Source of the DNA: Gnetum montanum
Taxonomy: Eukaryota > Streptophyta > Gnetopsida > Gnetales > Gnetaceae
Assembly (NCBI GenBank): GCA_015680685.1
Contig: MNCI01026324.1
Span: forward strand, 62,001-126,000
Direction of reading: 5' to 3'
DNA length: 64,000 nt
Part shown: one piece after another, positions 54,797-64,000 of the stretch
Position numbering within the stretch: the first letter of the stretch is position 1
How the letters are laid out: each line of letters opens with the position of its first letter
Program-made: the position numbers and the translations under genes
Notes under the pieces: generated by a model
The model's database searches: none
Told to the model about the DNA's origin: nothing
Seen by the model: the letters and a program-made list of their open reading frames with translations, nothing else

Positions 54797-56660
54797 ATGA
54801 TATCTTTTTCTCATAAGGCTAATTCCCCATGTATAGATGACTTGATAAGACCACGTGACAAAATAAGGAAGAATCTAGAGCATGTACCCCAATAGATTAA
54901 AGTTGTCTAGACACATTTAGATCCTTATCATCTGGACTTCACTGTCATCCTTCATCGAGATGAACAACTGCTATGTAGAGACCTAGAGGGTAACATAGTC
55001 TTACCACTTGATCATGCGATTTCATTAGTGTTCATGTCACTATTGAAGTTGGGGTTTAAAGTAGTAATCTTAGAATACTAAGTGGCTAATCATATCTTCA
55101 TAGACTATCAACCAATGAAGGCCTAACTCCAAAAGGACAAATTCATGGAGGCTCATTATGAAGCATCCAAAGATAAAGGGGTTCCAATCCAACTAACATC
55201 ATAGTTAGAAAAGAAGTACATTGATAATCCATCCAATAGATCTCAATGCTAGGGTCCTCCTCCCTTTGGTAGAGACAACATAACTCATTAATGGTTTCAT
55301 TCAACCTTGATAAGCAACTAAGATAAGAAGAGTGTTGGACTGAGAAATAAGAAGACTTCTAGGCCAAGATCTTCTAACTATCAATCTAGAGAACAACAAA
55401 GGAACTAGAAAAGGAGAGCAAGTTGGCATAACTCTTCTATCTCTCCATCCTCATCTTCATCTTTATTATTAAGCTTTAATGAGGGAAAAAGTAACCATGG
55501 TCAAAGGAGCAATGATCATAAACAAGGTGAGGATGACAAAAGACTCCATTCTAGGGATGGGAGAAAGGAATGTAGGCAAGAACAAGAAGAGAGAGGACAC
55601 CACAAAGGAAGAAGGCATAACAAATAACACCATAGGGGGCATGACCATGATAGGGGCCATGAGGTATAAAATGCATATGATGAGCCATTCATTACTACTT
55701 GGAGTATGATCAATATTTGGAAGATAGTCTATATTTCTACTAGACATTTAAGGGATGACAAAATCAAATGATTAGACATGAACAACATTCCTAAGTTTAA
55801 AGGAGGCTACAATGGTGATCCTTAATATCACTTGCAAGCCTTCCATGATGCTTGTGCCTTGTCGAACATTAAGAATGATTGGGAAAAGCTCAAACTCTTT
55901 TCCAAAATACTAATCAAAGAAGCTGAAAGTTGGTACCAATTCTTGGAACCAAAATTTACAAGCAGATGAAGCATGATGCTAGAGTTGGTTAAAGACAAGT
56001 ACCAAAAATACTTTAGAGTGTTCAACTTGAGAAAGTAAATCTAATGGTGGGGAAAAAAATCATGAATCCCTTGATGAAGGTTTGGTTAGATACTATTCTC
56101 TGTTGCACTAATGCCTAGACCATGACTTATCTTAAAGGGAACATCTATGCCATATTATACATGGATTCAAGAACAGAATTAGGAAAATTCTTAGGGTTTA
56201 TGCCTAAGGGAAACTATTAGAGATGAGAGTTCATCAAATACAAAGGCTAATTAACTAAGTAGTAAAGAAGGAAGGCAAGTTGAAGAAAAGAGAGAGCGTA
56301 AAGAAGTATAACAAAGATTCCTTCATTCATAGAAAGGAGGTTTGTCTCTATGGACCAAACAAAGGAGCACAACTATAAGAGGTTATATAGTCAAAAATCT
56401 TACTGGTCTAATAATTTGTTATTGATATCTTGGCCAAGGTTGACAAGATGTGGAACTCTATTAATGAGAAGTTTTAAACTGCATTGAGGATTATGGAGGA
56501 TAAGGTAGAATAAGGATGGGTCATAGCCATAGATAGAAGGAAAAAGAAGGACACAAGAAAGGACTATTATCATTAGAAAGAAAAAGTTACTCTAGTTGAA
56601 GAGGTTACAAACTTTGAATTAGATGATAAGGGATATGACATCTATCAAAAGGTAAGCACC
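54797..56660 (+). pseudogene. Element D gag, heavily decayed, first part
   Basis: From ATG 54797. Homology to B gag in order: 'DFTVILHRDEQL' with 'DLEGNIVLPLD' (about 54940-55020), an Arg/His-rich segment (55480-55680), 'NNIPKFKGGYNGDP' with 'AFHDACALSNIKNDWEKLKL' (about 55780-55900), then 'AESWYQFLEPK'. A long run of stops follows. It is split by element E and continues at 62942. Confidence 0.75.
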
Positions 56661-56665
56661 CAAGT

Positions 56666-57188
56666 TGTAACAACGTAGCCCCGACGTTGCCCGGCACCCC
56701 AAGGAATTCACAAAGATCCAAAGGATCTAGGGCGGAAGACATGGGGAATACGCCTCAAACAAGCAAGCATCTCTCATAAGTGCAAGCAGAAGATAACCAA
56801 GAAAACAAGTACACACACAACCTTGTAGACCACATCGATGGGAGGGGAGATGATGCACCTACAAAGGAAGGTACCTCACCCCCAGATCCCTCACGATCTG
56901 GTACAGAGTGTGGCATGGCACCGCACCAAAACTGTCCAGTCTTGGTTGCCTACATATCTACGACCGTCGTAGAATCAGGGCCATGTAGTTCTCCTCGGAG
57001 AAGAGGGAAGGAAGAGGACTTAGAGAAGAGAGTAGCAACAAGAGTGTGTCCTATTGCTAGCTTGGTACCACCAAGCTGGGGTGGGTTTTGTAACACTTGA
57101 GTGCCACCTGAGGACGCCTCAGAGTGTTCCATGGCCCCCGAACCATGGGGAGAGCCTAAGAGAACCATCACTTGGGACATCTCTCACA
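56666..57188 (-). repeat. Element E 3' LTR (left copy)
   Basis: 523 bp, same length as the right copy. It lies next to the polypurine tract. Confidence 0.95.
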
Positions 57189-57200
57189 ATCCTCCCCCAC
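57189..57200 (-). other. Element E polypurine tract
   Basis: Minus strand GTGGGGGAGGAT directly before the LTR; the plus-strand DNA primer site of LTR elements. Confidence 0.8.
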
Positions 57201-60200
57201 ATAAAGAAGCGACGTCCTCGGAGCGGAGCCTAGGATAGCTTCGAGTGTACACTTCACATGGGTTCGGAACTCCGTCAATTCTGGTGATCCGTCAACTCCT
57301 TAGACGCCAGGCTTGAAGGAAGGTACCAACCCCAATACCTGATACGTCCTTCCATCCAATGCCTTGCATGAAATGCAAGGGCAACTGGAGGAAGCCCAAG
57401 ACTTCCCTTCTCTATACGAGTGGGAGAGTCCAACCCAAAGGGCCAACGTCTCTAAGGCATCCCCTAGATCCGTCCCTTTTGAGGGTCTAGAGACATATCT
57501 TCTTGCGTAAACCCATAACTTATGCAAGAAGATCGCTCCTCTTCCACAAGTCCCGCCGAGTTCCTCTGTGAATGGCATCTCAGCACCCCTTCATTTTTTT
57601 TTGAGGGCTCACCAAGGCCACTACCCTTGGTGAGGGACTTAGGAACATCACGTCGAGAGGGAGGACATGCTCCTAAGAGCCATGTCTCCGCAAGCAACTC
57701 ATGCTTGCTAGAACTCCATGTTCTGCTACTCGCATCGAGACCCATGGGGTCTCACCAGTGCAACCATCTAAGCACTGATTCCACATGCATCGGTACTGTG
57801 CGCAATCTCTTTTCTCATCATTTTTGTTCAAGCTAGTATGAAGGGAGTCAAGCATGTTCTCCCTTACAAACAAGGTACAAGGGCAGATCTTTGAGCTTGA
57901 CCTTGCCGTCTGCAGACACCAGCATCGCATGCCTCAATCCATCATTCATCATTCCCTAGTATTCCAACAAGAGAGAGAAGATCCAAAAATCTATTTGGAA
58001 ACTTCTCGAAGAGGCTACATACAACAAGCCCCAACTTTCAAGAACACCTCTTGTGATTGTACAACATCGAGAATGCCTGCTCGAATGTTAGAACAAGGGA
58101 GGGTCAATTGGGCAACCAACCCCATGACAATCCTCCATCACCTGTCTCATATCAGCTATAAGCACATCATCGAATGCAACCATAATATCCCGTTCATGGA
58201 GAAGGGTCACCCACATTTTCCACATGCAAGCCATCCTTCCCACACCAAGTTATGGGACAAGCACCATTTTCTGAACATAAGGTCCAGGAACAAGATAGAG
58301 TCACCTCTGAGAGTAACCAAATCATGAATTCTCCGAGGAACATCAACGTTCTCAGAATTTACATTTCCCCACTATATCAGGAATGATTGCCAGTCTCACG
58401 ATCAACACCTTTTAGTAGATTTTTGCACTTGAAGGAAGGATCCTCTTTGGGAGGTTTCTTCCATAGGTAAGTATCACAATCATCATACGTACCCAAGTAG
58501 TCAATATCGCCAATAGAACCAAATCGTGGAACTGTCACCAGCTGAGGGAAGACATGGGTTCACAAGTCTTACCCAATTTCAATTTTCCCTTGAGAACAAC
58601 TCAAGATACCAAGAATTTCTGTTTCATCTTGGGAGATCTGGGTTTTGTTTCATACATCCCAGTCAGGCCCATTTACATCAATTTGTGGTGGACGAGGCCA
58701 CACCACTACCTATTGTCATTCAACCCAAACAATAGACACAAGTCAACAACAACATCTTGCCCATAGGAGGACCAGGTCCTCAAGATAGTTTTTACATGGA
58801 ATGGGCTTTCATCAACATCATTACAACTCAAACATCACACGATTCATCCCCAAAGTATTTACAACAAGGATCCAGAGAACCCCAATAAGAAAGTTCCTCT
58901 GAAGATCCCAAAACTACGAGAGTACACAAGATCATGCCTTGCCTACAAGAAGAGAAATATGTATCTTTAATTTACGTCAACAACATGACCTCACAAGGGA
59001 GGTTTCATGAATTTCACCAGGGTACCAACATTCTGTCTCTAAGAACAAGCCCCACGAGTTCACGAACATAGGACCACTGCTAAGAACAAGTCCCAAACAT
59101 CAACTGCTTACAGGAGACAACCGTCTCGATACCACCTTCCTTATTATTTCAGGAACTGAAGAGGGCATTCATTGAAATGGAGAATGATCCCTCATGATCA
59201 ACTCTGCTATCCCACCAGGGAGGTGAGATCACCAACATGAATTTACATCACACCAGAGACATGGGACAATACATCAGCAAGGGACCCTGTAATACATCAG
59301 TGTACATAAGGGATAGAGTACATGGGATAATTTAGCAAGACACCATGGCCTATTAGGCACAATTAGTCCCCTATCATGGAATCACACCATAGACCACAAA
59401 GGCACCAATCAGTTCCAATCTATGAGAGTGCATCCTAGCTCTGCAACACACCAAAGCAATTCGTTACGAGAGCCCACCGACATGCACAAACCATTAGAAG
59501 CCCACTATCATGAAAGCATCGGCTCAAGTGTTTCGAGCACATTCAAGCCCACCAAGAAAGGCCACCAGGAGAAACCACAAGTTCTGTATCTGTAACGTCA
59601 TTTGTTCAAGGATGGACCTCCATCCCAACGTTTGGGCTACTGCTCCACGATCGCTTCCAACATGCAAGAGCAAGTCTAGGTGCCACTACCCAGAACTCTA
59701 CTCAAACCCACCATTAGACATCACATTGATGTGAATTTCAGTCAGCAACGATCATCTGTGGACAAGATCTTTGCCAGTCCAAGAACACAAGAAAATGTGT
59801 TCCCAAGATTTGTCCTATCTCAAGGACGTTCACCAAGCATACACGATCCAGGCACGCTAACATCATCAAGAACACATGGCATCAGTTCACGAGCATAATG
59901 GGCAAGGACATGCCCTAGCCCATTCATTACAACGCTGTATCACAACTGAAGCATTTCTCATGAGGTTTTCAGCAGAATTATACATCAAGGCACAAAGGCC
60001 ATTTACAACATATAGCGAGGGTGCTTTAAAACAAGCACCAAGAGAACACCATACATCGGGCTTGGCCTTGTCACAGTGTGTGGCATAGGCCTACAACCAG
60101 GAGACAACTGAGTCATATAGGCAATACATCCAACACTTTTGAGTGCATACAACCGAATTGAGAATACCACAAGGATACATTTCACACACCCAAGGATCAG

Positions 60201-62404
60201 ATTACATTCATATATGGGAACATACATGATATTTGGGAATGCTACCCAAGCCTAAAAGGCTGTAGGACAAACTACCCAAACCCTTCCTAGGCTGGAAGAT
60301 TTAAGCCACCAAGAGCTTACCAAGAAAGAACCATGCTGTTTTGAGAAAAACCTGTCTCTATCACAAAGCATAAATGATCATCTGTCATTGCAGCACTGTC
60401 TGGAAAGATACATGATCTACTGTCACACTGAATCGACTGCACGGGTAATCTTGAACGAAAACGATTCAAGACACGAACGCAACGATCGAATAAGGAAACA
60501 CACCANNNNNNNNNNNNNNNNNNNNNNNNNNNNNNNNNNNNNNNNNNNNNNNNNNNNNNNNNNNNNNNNNNNNNNNNNNNNNNNNNNNNNNNNNNNNNNN
60601 NNNNNNNNNNNNNNNNNNNNNNNNNNNNNNNNNNNNNNNNNNNNNNNNNNNNNNNNNNNNNNNNNNNNNNNNNNNNNNNNNNNNNNNNNNNNNNNNNNNN
60701 NNNNNNNNNNNNNNNNNNNNNNNNNNNNNNNNNNNNNNNNNNNNNNNNNNNNNNNNNNNNNNNNNNNNNNNNNNNNNNNNNNNNNNNNNNNNNNNNNNNN
60801 NNNNNNNNNNNNNNNNNNNNNNNNNNNNNNNNNNNNNNNNNNNNNNNNNNNNNNNNNNNNNNNNNNNNNNNNNNNNNNNNNNNNNNNNNNNNNNNNNNNN
60901 NNNNNNNNNNNNNNNNNNNNNNNNNNNNNNNNNNNNNNNNNNNNNNNNNNNNNNNNNNNNNNNNNNNNNNNNNNNNNNNNNNNNNNNNNNNNNNNNNNNN
61001 NNNNNNNNNNNNNNNNNNNNNNNNNNNNNNNNNNNNNNNNNNNNNNNNNNNNNNNNNNNNNNNNNNNNNNNNNNNNNNNNNNNNNNNNNNNNNNNNNNNN
61101 NNNNNNNNNNNNNNNNNNNNNNNNNNNNNNNNNNNNNNNNNNNNNNNNNNNNNNNNNNNNNNNNNNNNNNNNNNNNNNNNNNNNNNNNNNNNNNNNNNNN
61201 NNNNNNNNNNNNNNNNNNNNNNNNNNNNNNNNNNNNNNNNNNNNNNNNNNNNNNNNNNNNNNNNNNNNNNNNNNNNNNNNNNNNNNNNNCTCATTAAAAG
61301 AGGTGTGGTCTCAACAAGAACCAACAATAGGATGACCCACACCAGTAGTCTTCAAAATCAAATGACCAAAATGTCACCAATCAAAATAGTGATGCCACAA
61401 GCAACACCACCGGCTCAACAAGGAGCACAACTCACAAGGATCAACAATAAGGGCAATCATGCCTCATGCACAATACGTTGTCAAACAAGACAATAGCCAT
61501 TTGGCTTTGGGATGACACAAACAACCACTGCATCCTCAACGTCCCCAACAATAAGTCATCATACCGCGTAAAACATTTAAGCCTTGCGTTACGAATGATA
61601 GATGCAACCACGATAACACGCATATAGAATTTGAAAACGCAACCAAGGAGACACGCATACAGAAATAGACAAACATACAATCGCAAACACGAATGTACGA
61701 AGTCTACCGACAACGGTCTTAGTCCACCCAAAACAAGGCTCACCAAGAGCACATGTCCGAAAGACCTCCAACCTGAGGTACCTGGGAACCATCTTGTCCC
61801 AATTTGTACTTCCCAAACTCACTGTATCTAGGGTGAGTGGGAGTGCCAAGGATATCAAATCCTGCACGATTCAACAAATGCCATATCGAAACATGTCATC
61901 TGTGTGGAGACCGAAGCAGAGACTCGATCCGATTCATCCCAGACGAATCACTGGAGACCTGAGATGGGAGCTCCTTGAGCAACTAAATTCTTGGGTTGCC
62001 AATAGAACTCCTCTCAACCATATCGCATTCAATCACAACTAGTTCAACCACAAGTAAACAAGTGAAGGACATCACCACAACACCATCGTTTATATCCTTA
62101 GGGAGAGCAACATACCTCAATTACTCACATCTATCCTCTTATGAAGAGTGAAGAACATTGCCATCAAGAAACTCTTCAAAACCACATAAGGATATGATCC
62201 TAGATCACCTAGGTATCAATCCGAAGGCACCATTAACCAAACAAGCTCAATGAAGTAACATCACCAAAGAGCACAAGGCCACCCTCCAAGGGAGTGGTTA
62301 GCCAAAGTTGAGAATGGGGTTAGCTAGTTTCTATCGGAAACCTCACAAACCACAAACCCTGGTACCCGCTTAGCGAAACTTTTACCACTGACTAAAACAA
62401 AAAC
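57201..62404 (-). mobile_element. Element E interior, no coding capacity seen
   Basis: Short open stretches occur on both strands, but none shows gag, protease, RT, RNase H or integrase motifs. 784 bp are N (60506-61289), so a small coding part could be hidden there, but a full pol could not. Confidence 0.7.
60506..61289. other. Assembly gap (784 N) inside element E
   Basis: Run of N. Open frames drawn across it are artefacts. Confidence 0.95.
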
Positions 62405-62416
62405 GCTCTGATACCA
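62405..62416 (-). promoter_or_regulatory. Element E primer-binding site (initiator tRNA-Met type)
   Basis: Minus strand TGGTATCAGAGC, an exact 12-base match to the usual plant initiator tRNA-Met PBS. Confidence 0.9.
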
Positions 62417-62418
62417 TC

Positions 62419-62941
62419 TGTAACAACGTAGCCCTGACGTTGGCTGGCACCCCAAGGAATTCACAAAGATCCAAAGGATCTAGGGCGGAAGACCTGGGGA
62501 ATACGCCTCAAACAAGCAAGCATCTCTCACAAGTGCAAGCAGAAGAGAACCAAGAAAACAAGTACAGACACAACCTTGTAGACCACATCGATGGGAGGGG
62601 AGACGATGCACCTATAAAGGAAGGTACCTCACCCCCAGATCCCTCACGATCTGGTACAAAGTGTGGCATGGCACCGCACCAAAACTATCCAGTCTTGGTT
62701 GCCTACATATCTACGACCGCCGTAGAATCAGGGTCATGTAGTTCTCCTCGGAGAAGAGGGAAGGAAGAGGACTTAGAAAAGAGAGTAGCAACAGGAGTGT
62801 GTCCTATTGCTAGCTTGGTACCACCAAGCCGGGGTGGGTTTTGTAACACTTGAGAGCCACCTGAGGGCGCCTCAGAGTGTTCCATGGCCCCCGAACCATG
62901 GGGAGAGCCCAAGAGAACCATCACTTGGGACATCTCTCACA
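62419..62941 (-). repeat. Element E 5' LTR (right copy)
   Basis: 523 bp, about 96.4% identical to 56666-57188 by manual count. Confidence 0.95.
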
Positions 62942-63545
62942 CAAGTGGTTGCCTTATCCTCAAGGTAACTACAGGCAATAGTTCCACCAACAACAATACT
63001 ATCCAAGTGGAATACCTCCTCAACCTTAATATTATTATCAATAGTGGCATAACCCATAGTCATGAGGGATTCCACCACCAAGGTAATAGTATCCCTATAA
63101 ATAACCATATCCACATGGATACTATGTCCAATAACCTATGTCACCTAGTGGTTTCACCGTTCATACATTTGTCCATCATGATTATCCTCCAAAGTACCAT
63201 AGAATTACTACTTTGAGATTTAAATTTTCTTCCATCTACACTTCTCACCATTCACAACACTATTTGTAACATACTTCTAGACCCTTGCTAGTTGCATTGC
63301 CAATGCAAGGTGAAATAGCCCCATAGCCTTAACAATGGAATGCCAAAAGAGCTATGAGGTTTTAGGCATATAATAACTCAAGTGATTATGAACGCAAGCT
63401 TCACACAAAACCATTCTTTAAGCCTAGTAGTTCACGAAAACCACCGCAAACATCCATGGATATGGAATCCACTTAAACTATCCTTAGAATATCTAATAAT
63501 CAACCTTCAAACTAAAGAGCCCAAAACATATTAACTATCATGCTA
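62942..63545 (+). pseudogene. Element D gag, second part
   Basis: It resumes exactly where E was inserted: TGGTTGCCTTATCCTCAAGG and CTATCCAAGTGGAATACC correspond to B 33465-33535. The Pro/Gln-rich linker region follows, with many stops. Confidence 0.75.
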
Positions 63546-64000
63546 ATCCATGGAGTCATAAATTGGATTAAGGAAAGTCATCTTCTCAAAAAAAGAACTA
63601 ATCTAGGCAGTCCCTGATTTACTATCAAATTGTAAGAAATTAACCATGCAAAGCTCTAATAGTCTTAGTTTCCAAGGACAATATGATTTCACAAGAGATG
63701 TACAAGCCATGAAACATGCCTTGGCTAAAGAAATGCAACATCCTATTAAAGCTTATAGACTAATCCATCATTATTCTATTAGGATTGGTGGAGGACATTG
63801 TGATCACCATCAGTGGTTGATTAAACTTGAATGACTTCCTTATGATCCACATTGATAACTATATGAGAGATGTTTCAATCATTATGGGAAAAGATTGGTT
63901 AAGTATCATTAATGACAAACTTAGGATTAAAGACCTCTGCTTCGAGATTTTTAAGGAAAATGAATTTGGAAAGATTAAGAGGAAGTGAGTTCCATGGATC
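63546..64000 (+). pseudogene. Element D protease remnant, cut by window end
   Basis: 'ATAAATTGGATTAAGGAAAG' near 63555 corresponds to the 'NWIK' start of the protease region in A and B. 'ACAAGAGATGTACAAGCC' and 'ATTAGGATTGGTGGAGGACA' match B 34205-34315, and 'ATTATGGGAAAAGATTGG' matches the 'IIMGRPW' block. Several frame changes. Confidence 0.7.

Larger units (their letters stand above)
56666..62941 (-). mobile_element. Element E: non-coding LTR element (LARD-like) nested in D
   Basis: Two 523-bp LTRs (TGTAACAACG...CTCTCACA on the plus strand) and a perfect target duplication CAAGT (56661-56665 and 62942-62946). PBS TGGTATCAGAGC (minus strand, 62405-62416) matches initiator tRNA-Met, two bases from the right LTR. 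A polypurine tract GTGGGGGAGGAT (57189-57200, minus strand) abuts the left LTR. The 5.2 kb interior encodes no recognisable gag or pol, and is less AT-rich than its surroundings, so it resembles a large retrotransposon derivative. I count about 19 differences between LTRs (3.6%), making it the youngest insertion here. Confidence 0.92.
54255..64000 (+). mobile_element. Element D: gypsy-type LTR element, split by E, runs off window
   Basis: Truncated 5' LTR, PBS, gag (54797-56660 and 62942-63540) and protease (about 63550-64000) in the order of elements A and B. The 3' half lies outside the window, so whether RT and integrase are present is unknown. It is the most decayed member. Element E interrupts it just after the zinc-knuckle region. 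Confidence 0.85.

Noticed and set aside
57300-57745. Minus-strand frames in element E as possible gag
   Set aside because: No gag core, zinc knuckle or protease motif. The two frames overlap and neither resembles retroelement proteins.
60317-61342. Long open frames on both strands in element E
   Set aside because: They exist only because the run of N has no stops.

Overview
This is a plant nuclear, transposon-dominated window, most likely from a gymnosperm or another large-genome seed plant. That lineage is an inference from the AT-rich intergenic DNA, the layers of old nested LTR retrotransposons, a 2.1 kb intron in a small gene and strongly decayed element copies. Only two host protein genes are clearly recognisable. 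One is a two-exon UDP-glycosyltransferase (UGT86-like, 12789-14383, +). The other is an ALG13-like N-glycosylation gene (44073-46757, +). Both are broken as read: the UGT by a 1-nt frameshift inside its PSPG signature, ALG13 by an in-frame stop plus a frameshift in its last exon.

Region by region: 1-1290 is LTR-like non-coding DNA. 1290-6150 is a decayed Ty3/gypsy pol (element F: protease, RT, RNase H, integrase) and its 3' tail. 6155-9540 holds LTR-like promoter DNA and a decayed transposon-type ORF. 12.4-14.4 kb is the UGT. 15334-28707 is element C (minus strand, TSD ATAAG), split by element A (18667-25770, minus strand, TSD GTTGT). 28.9-30.3 kb is a LINE remnant. 30644-37798 is element B (plus strand), a relative of A. 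37.8-44 kb is mostly featureless, with SINE copies. 44-46.8 kb is ALG13. 48.3-52.6 kb carries three blocks of a degenerate 34-bp satellite-like repeat. 52.6-54.2 kb has LRR-protein remnants. 54255-64000 is element D (plus strand), split by the non-coding element E (56666-62941, minus strand, TSD CAAGT). Two runs of N are assembly gaps.

A and B form one retrotransposon family, and C and D are more distant members. They share a tRNA-Asp-type primer-binding site, LTR termini TGATG...CATCA, a gag with a contracted zinc knuckle, and a motif just before the 3' LTR. A and B have gag and protease but no RT, RNase H or integrase. F retains those domains and shares its protease and tail with A and B, so A and B look like deletion derivatives that depend on an F-like partner. 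No protein-coding part of any element is intact. Most damage is C-to-T type (CAG to TAG, CGA to TGA, TGG to TAG), as expected for silenced, methylated DNA.

The most unusual structures are the GATATC palindrome arrays directly upstream of the LTR TATA boxes, the 34-bp repeat with a 204-bp hexameric higher-order unit, and intron-like signals preserved in the non-coding tails of A and B.
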